Part shown: one piece after another, positions 16,699 through 25,184 of the stretch
How the letters are laid out: every line of letters begins with the position of its first letter
Position numbering within the stretch: the first letter of the stretch is position 1
Origin: Gemmobacter sp. 24YEA27
GTDB taxonomy: Bacteria; Pseudomonadota; Alphaproteobacteria; Rhodobacterales; Rhodobacteraceae
Length of the DNA stretch: 64,000 nt
Reading direction: 5' to 3'
Assembly (NCBI RefSeq): GCF_030052995.1
Contig: NZ_JASJPW010000003.1
Coordinates: forward strand, 134,346-198,345
Program-made: the position numbers and the translations under genes
Notes under the pieces: generated by a model
What the model was told of the DNA's origin: nothing
What the model saw: the letters and a program-made list of their open reading frames with translations, nothing else
Database searches by the model: none

Positions 16699-17142
16699 CT
16701 ACTCCTGAGCGGCCCGCCATGCGGCATGACGGCGGGCGAAATCCCCGGCCAGATCGGCCAGGGAGACGGCGGCGAAACGTTCCAGCAGCAGCGCCTCGGC
16801 CTCTTCGAAAGCGTGATCCAGCGCCGCATTCACTGCCTGTTCGACCAGACAGTCCGGCGTCTCGTTGCGGTTGCCGATGGCGAAGATCGCGGGCTCGCCC
16901 AAAGCCTCATGCAGCTGGCGCAGGCTGACTGTCGTCAGATCGGCCGAGATCCGCCAGCCCCCGGCATGACCGCGCGCGGCGGCCACCAGCCCGGCCTCGC
17001 GCAACAGCCCCATGGTGCGGCGCACCACGACCGGATTGGTGCCAAGGCAGAGGCCAAGCGCCTCGGAGGTCATGGGTCCGTCATGCTCTGCCATATGCAA
17101 AAGCGCATGAAGGACCGAGGAAAGGCGGCTGTCACGTTTCAT
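16699..17142 (-). CDS. Rrf2-family transcriptional regulator
   Basis: 147 residues with the Rrf2 winged helix: SVLHALLHMAEHDGPMTSEAL, then NPVVVRRTMGLLREAGLV and the GHAGGWRIS wing. It has the DCLVEQAVNAAL dimer helix but not the three-cysteine cluster used by IscR and NsrR for iron-sulfur binding, since only two cysteines are present, well apart. It is therefore closer to YwnA-like Rrf2 proteins that sense redox stress or small molecules differently. It precedes the CPYC oxidoreductase and probably controls it. Confidence 0.8.
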   Translation of the reverse strand: MKRDSRLSSVLHALLHMAEHDGPMTSEALGLCLGTNPVVVRRTMGLLREAGLVAAARGHAGGWRISADLTTVSLRQLHEALGEPAIFAIGNRNETPDCLVEQAVNAALDHAFEEAEALLLERFAAVSLADLAGDFARRHAAWRAAQE

Positions 17143-17230
17143 GTAACTTCATATGTTTCAAATTGAGATATGTGTCAAGAGGGCCGCCGAAACCGCGCGC
17201 ATCACAGCCCTGGGCCGGGTTAAGAAGCGT

Positions 17231-18553
17231 TCAGTCTGCCATGATGCTGCTGCGCGCCTGGTCGAAGGCGTCACGCAGCGCCTGTTGGCCCGTCAGCGCC
17301 TCAATCGCATAGGCATTGAGGAACTGGCGACCCGCAAACAAACGGCGGTCAACCGGGCTGAGCGCCGCCTCTTCGCAGATCGGTCGCCACTGGGCCGCAA
17401 TCGTTTCGATCTGGTGCTGCATCAGCGCCAGCGCCCCGGCCTCGCTCAGATGGAAATCCGGCGCGGCAGTCAGGCAGGTCGCAAGGCGGCTTGCGCGCGC
17501 AGTGCCCTTGATCAGCATCGCCTGACTGGCCTCGCTGCCTGTCCGGCCCTGGGGGCAGATGTCATAGGCCGGTGTCAGGGTCAGCATCCTGCCATCCCAG
17601 AACGCCGCGTGGTTCCTCGCGTGATCATCAGTATTGCCGCAAAGCACATTGAAACAGATCCGCGCGTAAAGCTCGTGCAGCGTCGCCCTCGGATTGGTAA
17701 AACGGTGCCGGATCAGCTCTGCCAGATCCTCGTAAGAGGCGTAGCGGGCCATCATCTCGTCAAGCCCGAGCATGGTCAGGGCCGAGACCATCGCCTGCCT
17801 TGTCCAGCCATGACCTGTGTGCCGCCGGTCAAAGCGTTCGATCAGAAGCACATCCTTATGTGCGGCGCGGGTCAGCTGCACGGGGGCTGCGTTCAGGCCA
17901 CAGCCCCGCGCCAGCCGCATGGCGATGAACTCGGCCTTGACCACGCTGTAGGTGTCATTGCTGGCGGAAAACTTGGCAATGAATTTCCGATCGCCGTCGT
18001 CAATCAGCGCCTTGGGCCGCGCGCCCCCGATCGAAGTGCCGTGATTGAGCGCCTGGTCCAGCGCCGGCGGCAGCGGTATACCCTGTTCGATCAGGGCGGC
18101 GGCCTCTGTCAGCTCGCCGAGCGAGGCCTCGGTGGCAAGGCGCGGAATATATTCCGTGGCCGAGGCCTGAAAATCCAGCGCGCCGATCCGGTCTGACCCC
18201 GAGTGCAGCAGAAAGGTCAGCTCCCCCAGTTCCGGCACATCCGGGGCATCCGGGCGCCTCGCCGTCAGCCGGTTGAGGATCACCCGGCGCCCCCAGGCGT
18301 CGGGCGAGCCGTCGCGGATCGCGCTTGCCATCTGCAGACCGGGCGCAGGTTCGATCAGCCCTTCGCGCAGCGGCAGTTCGGGGGTGTAAAGTGCAATTGC
18401 CCCGGCCAGGCGCCGGTAGCTTGCGCCATAGGTGAAAGTCAGCCGCTGGCCGTCGCGGTCGAGACGCCCAGCCACAACCGGCTCTGTCGCATCCGGCAGC
18501 CAGACCCAGACATAGGCGCTTGTCGGGGGGCGCAAGGGCGTGTCAGAAGTCAT
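17231..18553 (-). CDS. hipA: HipA-family serine/threonine kinase toxin
   Basis: About 440 residues. Residues 174-183 (TSIGGARPKA) are the ATP-loop motif that also carries the autophosphorylated serine in HipA. NTDDHARN at 308-315 is the catalytic loop and AYDICP near 330 holds the metal-binding aspartate. The N-terminal couple domain is present (GRLDRDGQRLTFTYG; PDAWGRRV). HipA kinases phosphorylate glutamyl-tRNA synthetase or a related target and slow growth. The start overlaps the antitoxin gene by about 11 bases, which suggests translational coupling. An in-frame ATG three bases earlier (18556) is also possible. All key residues are present, so an active toxin is likely. Confidence 0.88.
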   Translation of the reverse strand: MTSDTPLRPPTSAYVWVWLPDATEPVVAGRLDRDGQRLTFTYGASYRRLAGAIALYTPELPLREGLIEPAPGLQMASAIRDGSPDAWGRRVILNRLTARRPDAPDVPELGELTFLLHSGSDRIGALDFQASATEYIPRLATEASLGELTEAAALIEQGIPLPPALDQALNHGTSIGGARPKALIDDGDRKFIAKFSASNDTYSVVKAEFIAMRLARGCGLNAAPVQLTRAAHKDVLLIERFDRRHTGHGWTRQAMVSALTMLGLDEMMARYASYEDLAELIRHRFTNPRATLHELYARICFNVLCGNTDDHARNHAAFWDGRMLTLTPAYDICPQGRTGSEASQAMLIKGTARASRLATCLTAAPDFHLSEAGALALMQHQIETIAAQWRPICEEAALSPVDRRLFAGRQFLNAYAIEALTGQQALRDAFDQARSSIMAD

Positions 18554-18875
18554 CATCGGCCTCCTTCACGCTGCGGCGAACCGCTTTCGGCAGCAAAGCC
18601 AGCTTTTCGCCAAGATGGGCATTTTGCAGCTGCAGGCCGCGTTCCTCTTCGCCAAACAGCGCGACCCCGACCAGCGCCGCGACCTCGAACACCGTGCCGA
18701 TCTCGGGGCCGGGCGCGCCCTTTTCGATATTGGAAAGCGTGGTGCGGCTGATCCCGGCCCGATCGGCAAGATCCTGTGCCGTCAGCCCGCGTTCAGCCCG
18801 GCCAATGCGGATCAGGCGACCCAGCATCAGGAGCGCCTCGCGGGTGACGCGGGAATAGGTTCTTTTGCGCGGCAT
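18543..18875 (-). CDS. hipB: HipB-like Xre-family antitoxin
   Basis: 110 residues from the ATG at 18875. The HTH core is IRIGRAERGLTAQDLADRA then GISRTTLSNIEKGAPGPEIGTVFEVAALVGV, the standard Xre fold. A 35-residue C-terminal tail (EERGLQLQNAHLGEK) may hold HipA. The gene overlaps hipA and precedes it, as in known hipBA operons. Two similar palindromes lie upstream and probably serve for autorepression. An in-frame ATG at 18935 would lie within one of these, which argues against that start. Confidence 0.82.
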   Translation of the reverse strand: MPRKRTYSRVTREALLMLGRLIRIGRAERGLTAQDLADRAGISRTTLSNIEKGAPGPEIGTVFEVAALVGVALFGEEERGLQLQNAHLGEKLALLPKAVRRSVKEADDDF

Positions 18876-18917
18876 GACGGGGCCTTGTCCGGTTTTCCCG
18901 ACATAAGACAGGGGCGG

Positions 18918-18933
18918 GTCCATAATTCCGGAC
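18918..18933 (-). promoter_or_regulatory. HipB operator candidate O1
   Basis: GTCCATAATTCCGGAC is an imperfect inverted repeat (GTCC / GGAC ends) 43 bases upstream of hipB. It lies just downstream of a possible promoter on the minus strand: TTGACA at 18958-18963 and CATCAT near 18934-18939, 18 bases apart. Binding here would block transcription start. Confidence 0.5.
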
Positions 18934-18999
18934 ATGATGCTGTTGCAGGCGGACCCTTGTCAATGAATGATCAGTAAACTGAACATAAAAGCGTATAAC

Positions 19000-19015
19000 G
19001 TCCATAATTATGGTC
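19000..19015 (-). promoter_or_regulatory. HipB operator candidate O2
   Basis: GTCCATAATTATGGTC contains the 12-bp perfect palindrome CCATAATTATGG and shares its first ten bases with O1. The two sites are 82 bases apart, which allows cooperative binding or DNA looping as described for the E. coli hipBA operators. Confidence 0.5.
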
Positions 19016-19035
19016 ATAAAATCGGTTCCTGGCCA

Positions 19036-19374
19036 TTAAAGCCTGGCAAGACCAGCGCCAAGCATCACCAGCGCCGGCAGAAATGGCAGAAGGCGGCGGT
19101 TCTTCCCGGTTGCATAAGTCAGCACCATCGCCAGCGCGAAGGCCGAGACGGTCAGAAGCCCCAGCCAGGCCGAGACTGCAATCACCGGGTTGGACCAGGC
19201 CCGCATTGCCCCCGGCAAAGACAGGCTCAGAAAAACGATGCCGGCAAGGCGGAAGAGGTGCTTTTCTGCCTCGCCCGGCTTTCCGCCGCGCAGTTCCTCG
19301 TGATGGCGCGGCATCGCAAGGGCAAGGGCGGTGAAACCGGCATAGCTCAGGATCAGGGTAGACCACGCATACAT
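19036..19374 (-). CDS. DUF3325 membrane protein of a siderophore-uptake operon
   Basis: 112 residues with three or four hydrophobic segments (STLILSYAGFTALALAM, FRLAGIVFLSLSLPGAM, VIAVSAWLGLLTVSAFALAM). The RHHEELRGG motif after the first helix is typical of DUF3325. The ATG at 19374 has GGAG seven bases upstream; another ATG at 19380 overlaps the preceding stop as ATGA. DUF3325 genes travel with PepSY and DUF3649 genes beside TonB receptors. It probably helps an inner-membrane ferric-siderophore reductase complex. Confidence 0.75.
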   Translation of the reverse strand: MYAWSTLILSYAGFTALALAMPRHHEELRGGKPGEAEKHLFRLAGIVFLSLSLPGAMRAWSNPVIAVSAWLGLLTVSAFALAMVLTYATGKNRRLLPFLPALVMLGAGLARL

Positions 19375-19376
19375 GG

Positions 19377-20969
19377 TCATTCTCCGGCGATCTGGGGGGC
19401 AGGGGGCGCTACCGGTTTGCGGACGCGCCTCGTGGGTTGTTTCTGCCGCCCGGGCCGCGCCTTCCAGCTTGCGTAAAGGCAGGCGGACCCGCTGAGAAGC
19501 GCCATCAGCTCGACTGAGACCAGCACCATATTGCCCTGCCACAGCGCCCGGACCAGGTTTGACGGACCGGTGAACGCGTTCAGGATCGGCAGCGTCAGCA
19601 AAAGCACTGCCGCAAGGCCGAACTGTTCACACCAGGATTTCGCGGGCGCGCGCAGGAAAGGGTGGATCAGCGCCAGCGCCCAGATCGCGAAAAAGGCATG
19701 AATCTCGAGGCCTGCCCGATCCTCCACCCCTGCCGGGATCAGTCGGTTGGCCCAGAAATAGCCGGCGGTCGCCACTGTCAGCCCGGATATCGCGCTGACA
19801 TTCAGCCGGTCAACCAGCCGCAGCCCAAAGGGCTGCACGCCGGATTTCGCATGTTTCTGCGCGCGTTTCGACACCCAGAGCACCAGACCCGATCCGACCA
19901 TCACCGTGCCCGCGACGCCTGAGACAAAAAACAGCCAGCGCAGTCCCGTATCGGCAAACCGCGCCCGGTGCAGCGCGCCAAGCGCCATATTCACACTTGC
20001 GACAGTCGAGGCGTCGGGCCGCCCGGTCGCATCGATCAGCGCGCCGCTCAACCCGTCAAACCGCATCCGTTCGGACCCGTTGGAGCCAGAGCCGCTCTGC
20101 ACCGTCACCACCGACTGGCGGAGCGGGATCAGGAGGATCTCGGGCCGGTCGGTGTCGAGGTCTTCGATCTGGATCCGCCCGACCGGCATGCCGCCCCAGG
20201 CGGTTTCGGCCTGCGCCAGCAGCGGCGCAAGCGCGGTCAGCTGGGCCAGCGGGCCGGACGGCAGGGCTTCTGCGACCTCCTGCGCAGGCGCGGGGCCACG
20301 CGCAGGGCCGCGTTCGATCACAAAAGGCATCAGCGTGGCGACAAACAGCACCAGCCCGGAAAAGGTGATCATGATATGATAAGGCAGCGCCAGAACAGCG
20401 GTCATATTATGCATGTCGAGCCAGGAGCGCTGGCCCTTTCCGGGGCGGAAGGTGAAGAATTCCTTGAAGATTTTCTTATGGGTGATGACGCCCGAGATGA
20501 TCGCGATGAACATTGCCATTGTGGCGATGCCGACAAACCAGCGCGCCAGCTCGCGCGGCAATCCGTGCAATTCGAAATGGAAACGGTAGAGGAAATCGCC
20601 CCCCGCCGTCTCGCGCGGGGTGAGGATTTCGCCGGTGGAGGCATCAAGCACAGTCGCGGGCGCGCCGCGCCGGCCCGGGGCCTCGCCGGGATTGGACCAG
20701 GAGACCGCGAGCACCGGGCTGCGGCTTTCGGGCAGGGTGATCGACCAGGACGCCGCCGCAGGTGCCAGCTCCTTCAGCCGCGACATGGCGAGCCCCACGG
20801 GATCTTCGGAGACCCTCGAAGCGTGCAGCTCGGGCTTCATCCACCAGGTCACCTCGGTGCGGAAATAGGCCAGGGTGCCGGTGAGGAAGATCGCGAACAG
20901 GAGCCAGCCGAGCAAAAGCCCGGTCCAGGTGTGCAGCCAGGCCATCGACTGACGGAAGCCATTTTTCAT
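19377..20969 (-). CDS. PepSY-domain transmembrane protein (iron-siderophore reductase type)
   Basis: 530 residues. The start contains the family motif LHTWTGLLLGWLLFAIFLTG, the first of about four to six membrane spans. YRFHFELHGLP and DMHNMTAVLALPYHIMITFSGL carry the histidines likely to bind heme. A C-terminal membrane block follows (GLRWLFFVSGVAGTVMVGSG, then HAFFAIWALALIH). PepSY_TM proteins such as FoxB-like reductases act on ferric siderophores in the periplasm. The gene overlaps DUF3649 at its start (ATG inside the upstream stop region) and DUF3325 at its end. Confidence 0.82.
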   Translation of the reverse strand: MKNGFRQSMAWLHTWTGLLLGWLLFAIFLTGTLAYFRTEVTWWMKPELHASRVSEDPVGLAMSRLKELAPAAASWSITLPESRSPVLAVSWSNPGEAPGRRGAPATVLDASTGEILTPRETAGGDFLYRFHFELHGLPRELARWFVGIATMAMFIAIISGVITHKKIFKEFFTFRPGKGQRSWLDMHNMTAVLALPYHIMITFSGLVLFVATLMPFVIERGPARGPAPAQEVAEALPSGPLAQLTALAPLLAQAETAWGGMPVGRIQIEDLDTDRPEILLIPLRQSVVTVQSGSGSNGSERMRFDGLSGALIDATGRPDASTVASVNMALGALHRARFADTGLRWLFFVSGVAGTVMVGSGLVLWVSKRAQKHAKSGVQPFGLRLVDRLNVSAISGLTVATAGYFWANRLIPAGVEDRAGLEIHAFFAIWALALIHPFLRAPAKSWCEQFGLAAVLLLTLPILNAFTGPSNLVRALWQGNMVLVSVELMALLSGSACLYASWKARPGRQKQPTRRVRKPVAPPAPQIAGE

Positions 20970-21298
20970 GCGCCTGCCTCCGGGGCGAACCACCACAGGG
21001 CAGCACAAAGCGCCACCGGCACCAGAATGCCCGCCCAAGCGCGCCATGCGTCACGCGTGGCAAAGGCCCAGATCGCGGCCAGCGCAAAAACGACAAAGGA
21101 CAGCATCAGCGCAAGCTGGCCTGCATCACGCGGCTCCATCGGCACCTGTGCCCGGAAAGCCAGCACGAAGAGGTTCGCCAGCAGATAGCCCCCCGCCAGG
21201 GCCGCAAGACTGCGCGAGGCGACTGCGAGCCGGTAGCGCAATCCCTCATCTTCGGGTTTTGGCCTTACGGCTTCGGTCTGGCGCGCGCGGGCTGGCAT
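20966..21298 (-). CDS. DUF3649 membrane protein
   Basis: 110 residues with three hydrophobic stretches (RSLAALAGGYLLANLFVLAF, LALMLSFVVFALAAIWAF, GILVPVALCAALWWF). DUF3649 proteins are small membrane components encoded with PepSY proteins beside siderophore receptors. The overlap with the PepSY start (ATGA) indicates coupled translation. The N-terminal 20 residues are hydrophilic and the start could lie slightly downstream. Confidence 0.75.
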   Translation of the reverse strand: MPARARQTEAVRPKPEDEGLRYRLAVASRSLAALAGGYLLANLFVLAFRAQVPMEPRDAGQLALMLSFVVFALAAIWAFATRDAWRAWAGILVPVALCAALWWFAPEAGA

Positions 21299-21336
21299 AT
21301 CGGGATCCGGATCGGGAAAGCTGCGGGGGGAAACAC

Positions 21337-21396
21337 CCCGCGCCCGGGTGGGGTCCGGGCGCGGGAGATCTGCGGCGCGGGAGCGATGCGCCGCAG
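21337..21396 (-). terminator. Two strong hairpins between YncE-like and DUF3649 genes
   Basis: Stem 1 is CCCGCGCCCGG / CCGGGCGCGGG (21337-21365) and stem 2 is CTGCGGCGC / GCGCCGCAG (21370-21396); both are perfect. They sit in the 113-base gap within an operon. Neither ends in a T-run, so partial termination or mRNA end protection is more likely than a full stop. Confidence 0.4.
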
Positions 21397-21411
21397 TGGG
21401 GGGGGAGCCGC

Positions 21412-22773
21412 TTACTCTGCGGGGGCAATCCGGGTCAGCTGATCGGCTTTGGCGTCCTCGGGGCCGCGCGCCTTGTTGACCGCGAAGACCACACCTTCGG
21501 GGGTCACGGCGAGGTGGTTCGGGAAGGAATGGCCGTCGAGATTAGCACTAATCGCCCCCGTCGCCGCATCAACCACGGTGATCGTGTCCGAGGCCCGGTT
21601 CGCCACATAAAGCTGGCCGGAAACCGCATCAAAGACCACATTCAGCGTCTGTGCGCCGACCGGCGTGTCAAAGAGCACCTTGCCATCAGTATCCAGCGCG
21701 ATCACGTCATCGCTGCCTTGCGAGGCGATGAAGATCCGCCCGCTTGGCGGGTCGATATCCACGCCAGACGCGGTTTTCGCGCCCGGCAGCGGGATGATCG
21801 TCGTCTCGCGGCTGGTAAGGTCGATCCGGGCCACTTCCGGCGTGCGCAGCGACACGGTGTAAAGCTGGCCCTTATCGGCATCAAGAACGAGGCTCATGGT
21901 GCCGAACTGGCCGCCACGTTCGGCCGACTGCACCTCGAAGCCTTCCAGCTTTTGGAGCGTTTTCAGATCGAATTCCTCGATCCGCGTGCGATGGGTCGAC
22001 ACCCAGGCACGACCGCGCGCCTGGTCGATCACCACATCGCGGGGCTTTTCAACCGAACCCGGTTCGAACTGTTTCACCAGCGTCAGGTCATCCTGCTTAT
22101 AGATCGCGACCGAAGAGGTACGGGTATTGGTGACCCAGACGGTGCCATTCTCGTCATCCACCGCGATGCCAAAAGCGCCGTAAAGCCCGTTTTCTTTGTC
22201 GAAATAGGGCGAGGCCTCGGCCAGTTTTTCCAGAGTGGTCGCGTCGAATTTGACGATGGACGAGGTGCCCTTGTCGCCGCGCCCGGTGGCAGATGCGGTG
22301 AAAACGGTGCCGTTCCTGGCGCTATAGGCGACCTGATAGACGCCCGGCGCGGTCTTCACGCTGCGGCTGGTGTATTTTTCGCCCCCCGAAAGTGCAATCT
22401 CGGGCGAGATTTTCAGATCGACCACGGCGGCGCTGTCGGGGCCTTCGGCCTCGACCACGATCGGGTGCTGGCCGGTCACCGCATCCGCCGGCAAGGTCAG
22501 CGGGAAGGAAAATTTGCCCTCCTGATCGGCGCTGAGGCCCTCGGGCGAAATCAGATCGCCGCCGCGGCTCAGGGTGATGATCTGGCCAGGGGCAAAGCCT
22601 TCGCCCGAAACCTCGACCGCGCCGCCGGGATAGGCCGGGCTGCGGTTCGGCCCCGAGAAGGAAACCTGGCCTGTAAAGGGCGCGGGCGCATCAAACACCG
22701 CATCGGCGGCGACAAACGAGCTGCTGCCCATCAGAAGGACAAGCGCGAGAACAGGGCGGGAAAGGCGGGTCAT
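21412..22773 (-). CDS. YncE-like periplasmic beta-propeller protein
   Basis: 453 residues with a signal peptide (VLALVLLMGSSSFVAADA). Residues 35-125 form an Ig-like beta domain (GGAVEVSGEGFAPGQIITLS). The rest is a seven-bladed YVTN-type propeller: YGAFGIAVDDENGTVWVTNT, KPRDVVIDQARGRAWVS, QTLNVVFDAVSGQLYVANRASDTITVVD. YncE relatives are often encoded with TonB receptors and are thought to help handle the iron complex or its ligand in the periplasm. It lies between the receptor gene and the DUF3649/PepSY genes on one strand. Confidence 0.8.
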   Translation of the reverse strand: MTRLSRPVLALVLLMGSSSFVAADAVFDAPAPFTGQVSFSGPNRSPAYPGGAVEVSGEGFAPGQIITLSRGGDLISPEGLSADQEGKFSFPLTLPADAVTGQHPIVVEAEGPDSAAVVDLKISPEIALSGGEKYTSRSVKTAPGVYQVAYSARNGTVFTASATGRGDKGTSSIVKFDATTLEKLAEASPYFDKENGLYGAFGIAVDDENGTVWVTNTRTSSVAIYKQDDLTLVKQFEPGSVEKPRDVVIDQARGRAWVSTHRTRIEEFDLKTLQKLEGFEVQSAERGGQFGTMSLVLDADKGQLYTVSLRTPEVARIDLTSRETTIIPLPGAKTASGVDIDPPSGRIFIASQGSDDVIALDTDGKVLFDTPVGAQTLNVVFDAVSGQLYVANRASDTITVVDAATGAISANLDGHSFPNHLAVTPEGVVFAVNKARGPEDAKADQLTRIAPAE

Positions 22774-22804
22774 GACGGCTCCTGGAAGATCAGTGAGAAA
22801 GCGT

Positions 22805-22827
22805 CCGGCCCCCGTGTGAGGGGCCGG
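22805..22827 (-). terminator. Intercistronic hairpin after the TonB receptor gene
   Basis: CCGGCCCC pairs with GGGGCCGG around a seven-base loop in the 66-base gap between the receptor and the YncE-like gene. It could reduce read-through into the downstream genes. Confidence 0.4.
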
Positions 22828-22839
22828 GATCGGATTGGC

Positions 22840-24870
22840 TCAGAAGGTGGTGGTCAGCCCGACAAAGAAGCGGCGGCCATCATTGTAATTGGTGGAGCCG
22901 AAGGTCGTGTCGCCGATATTATAGACCGCGACCGACCCTTTGACGTTCTCGTTGAACTCGTAATCGAGCCCGATATCAAAGATCGCGTGTTCTTTGATCC
23001 TGCTGTTGCCACTGTCAAAAGACGCGCTGCGATATTGCGCATTGCCCCAGACCGACAGTGCCTCATTCGCCTGCCAGTCGATGCCGAGATTGGCGACATG
23101 CAGCGGGCTGTTGTTGAACCTGGTGCCGGTGCGCGCGCCTTTGGTCACCTTGCTGTCGGCATAGGTGTAGTTCAGGTTGAAGCCGACATCGCCCAGCACC
23201 CAGTCAATGGTTGCCTCGACGCCGTTCAGCTCTGCCGCGTCGCGGTTAACATATTGGTTGATCCATTTGATCGGATCGGTGGGGGTGTTCATGCCGCAAT
23301 TGGTGGGCAGGCCGGGGTAATTGACAGGATCGGCGGGGTTCATACAGATCCGCTCGGTCGTGATCCGGTCCTTGAAGCGGGTGTGATAGGCGGTAAGGCC
23401 GATCTGCACGCCGCTTTCCGATTCCCAGATCGCGCCGATCTCGAAATTGGTGCTTTCTTCGGGTTTCAGACTGGTATTGCCCTGGTCGCGTGCCCGGCCA
23501 TCGCCACCGGAAGGTTCAAAGATATTGCTGTCGGCCTGTTTCAGCGACGGCGTCTTATAGCCGCCCGAGACCCCGCCCTTGATCGTCAGCGCGTCAGAGG
23601 CATGCCAGACCGCATAGAGGCGCGGCGTGACATGCGAGCCATAGCGCTCGTTCTCGTCATAGCGCAGGCCGAAGGTCACCGTCACATCATCGGTCAGGTG
23701 GAAATTGTCTTCGCCGAACACCGCCCGGTTCCAGCGCGTCATCACCGGATTGACGCTGACGCGGTTCGGCGAATGGCGGGTGGTCTCGTCGCGGTAATCA
23801 AAGCCCAGTGTCAGGTCATGGCGCCCGAAACTGACATTGGTTTTCGAATTCAGGTTCCAAAGCTCATAGCCCGAGATATTGGTGCCGTTCTTGAAATCGA
23901 CATCTTCATAGGTGACGAAGCTGTTGGTCTCATAGCCCTCACCCCAGGTGATCTTGTGACCAAGCGCGTAGTTCATCCGCTCGACCTTCACACCGCCGGG
24001 GGTGCCGCCAGGGGTCAGGTTCACAGTGTCGGAGGTGCCGGACGCCACTTCGAAATCCAGGCCCTGATTGTCGTCGAGCATCCAGGTCAGCCTGGCCCCG
24101 AGGGATTTGCGTTCGGTATCCTGCGAGGGGCGCGCGCCGGTGCCGGCCACCTGCAGCGCAGGCTTCGAGCGGTCATAGATCGAGCCATAGACCGCAAGGC
24201 CAAGGCGCCCCTCGATCAGCGGCCCGCTCAGATAGAACCGCCCCTCATGCGCAGAACCGGCGTTATTGTCCTGCCAGGTCGAATTCCCCAGCATCAGCGA
24301 GCCCGACCAGACATCGGCAACCGGTTTGGTGATGACATTGATCACGCCACCCGAGGCCGCAGTGCCATAAAGCGACGACATCGGCCCACGGATCACCTCG
24401 ATCCGGTTGATGGCGGAAGGCGGCGGCAGGTAAGACATCGCGAGGCCGGAGCCGAAGCCGTTATAGGTCGCCTCCTGCGAATTGCCGATGGGGCGGCCAT
24501 CGACCAGCGTCAGCACATAACTTTCGCCAAGGCCCCGGATCGAGATGGTCTCGGCGCCGGAGCGCGCCGATGGCGAGGACACAACCACGCCCGGCACCCG
24601 GCGCAGGACATCGGCGATCGAGGCATAGGGCCGCGAGGCGATCTCTTCGCCGGAGATCACGGTGATGGTCGCCGGCGCGTCAGGCAGGGCCTGCGCCTGG
24701 CCGGTCGCGGTCAGAACGATGGTGCCAAGGTTCTGCGCTTCTTCCTCTTCGCCGGCCTTTCTGGTCTGGGCCATCACCGCCGTCTGCGGCACGATCACGG
24801 CCAGCGCAATGGCCCAGACGGGCAGGCAGGACAACAGCCCGGCCCTGATTTTGTGGTTGGTTTTCATCAC
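22840..24870 (-). CDS. TonB-dependent siderophore receptor (catecholate type)
   Basis: 676 residues. A signal peptide (VWAIALAVIVPQTAVMAQ) precedes a TonB-box-like region (NLGTIVLTATG), the plug (SIADVLRRVPGVVV, IRGLGESYVLTLVDGRP, INRIEVIRGPMSSLYGTAASGGVINVITK) and a 22-strand barrel ending in aromatic Phe (GLTTTF). A disulfide loop is likely in RICMNPADPVNYPGLPTNCG. It lacks the STN signalling domain that the paralogous receptor across the FecI/FecR pair has. It is the first gene of a five-gene minus-strand operon. A second in-frame ATG at 24867 is also possible. FepA/BfrA-like catecholate uptake is probable. Confidence 0.87.
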   Translation of the reverse strand: MMKTNHKIRAGLLSCLPVWAIALAVIVPQTAVMAQTRKAGEEEEAQNLGTIVLTATGQAQALPDAPATITVISGEEIASRPYASIADVLRRVPGVVVSSPSARSGAETISIRGLGESYVLTLVDGRPIGNSQEATYNGFGSGLAMSYLPPPSAINRIEVIRGPMSSLYGTAASGGVINVITKPVADVWSGSLMLGNSTWQDNNAGSAHEGRFYLSGPLIEGRLGLAVYGSIYDRSKPALQVAGTGARPSQDTERKSLGARLTWMLDDNQGLDFEVASGTSDTVNLTPGGTPGGVKVERMNYALGHKITWGEGYETNSFVTYEDVDFKNGTNISGYELWNLNSKTNVSFGRHDLTLGFDYRDETTRHSPNRVSVNPVMTRWNRAVFGEDNFHLTDDVTVTFGLRYDENERYGSHVTPRLYAVWHASDALTIKGGVSGGYKTPSLKQADSNIFEPSGGDGRARDQGNTSLKPEESTNFEIGAIWESESGVQIGLTAYHTRFKDRITTERICMNPADPVNYPGLPTNCGMNTPTDPIKWINQYVNRDAAELNGVEATIDWVLGDVGFNLNYTYADSKVTKGARTGTRFNNSPLHVANLGIDWQANEALSVWGNAQYRSASFDSGNSRIKEHAIFDIGLDYEFNENVKGSVAVYNIGDTTFGSTNYNDGRRFFVGLTTTF

Positions 24871-25184
24871 ATCCCCCAGCCGGGCCAGGTTGGGCCCAGA
24901 GCAAAATTCGGTTTCATGAGAGGTTCACGCGGCAGGCGGGCAGTCACTGAACCACCGCGCAAAGTTTTTTTGTCGGTTTTTTGCCGCGCCTTTGCATAGC
25001 CTGTGACGGGGCGCGAAAAATGGCGCCAATATGCAACAGAGACCTGCCCGGGCCCGTCGTAACCGTCGCAGCCGGTGGACAGGCCCCGGGGCGCGAAATA
25101 GGGTCTGGCTCCAGCCGGATGCGGGCGCTCGCGCCCCTCTATGCCAGATCCTTCATCCCTGTTCCGGATCCTCTGGCGCCCCTG
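24871..25184. promoter_or_regulatory. Divergent control region between a TonB receptor and the FecI-type sigma gene
   Basis: 314 bases. Two T-tracts (GTTTTTTTG and GTTTTTTG) about 95-105 bases upstream of the receptor start appear as A-tracts on its strand and may act as an UP-type element. I see no clear Fur, RirA or Irr box. The right half is open in the sigma-factor frame but looks non-coding. Confidence 0.35.

Noticed and set aside
17100..17200. ATATGT direct repeat near the Rrf2 start as an operator
   Set aside because: The copies are short and imperfectly spaced, and AT-rich promoter sequence alone could account for them.
20968..24999. A 1343-codon open frame on the plus strand
   Set aside because: It lies antisense to YncE, the TonB receptor and the siderophore membrane genes. 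Its composition is that of a GC-rich antisense shadow and it contains no domain.
24981..25184. Extended N-terminus for the FecI-type sigma factor
   Set aside because: The added residues are Pro/Gly/Arg-rich with no sigma-factor character, and the ATG at 25185 gives the usual family length.
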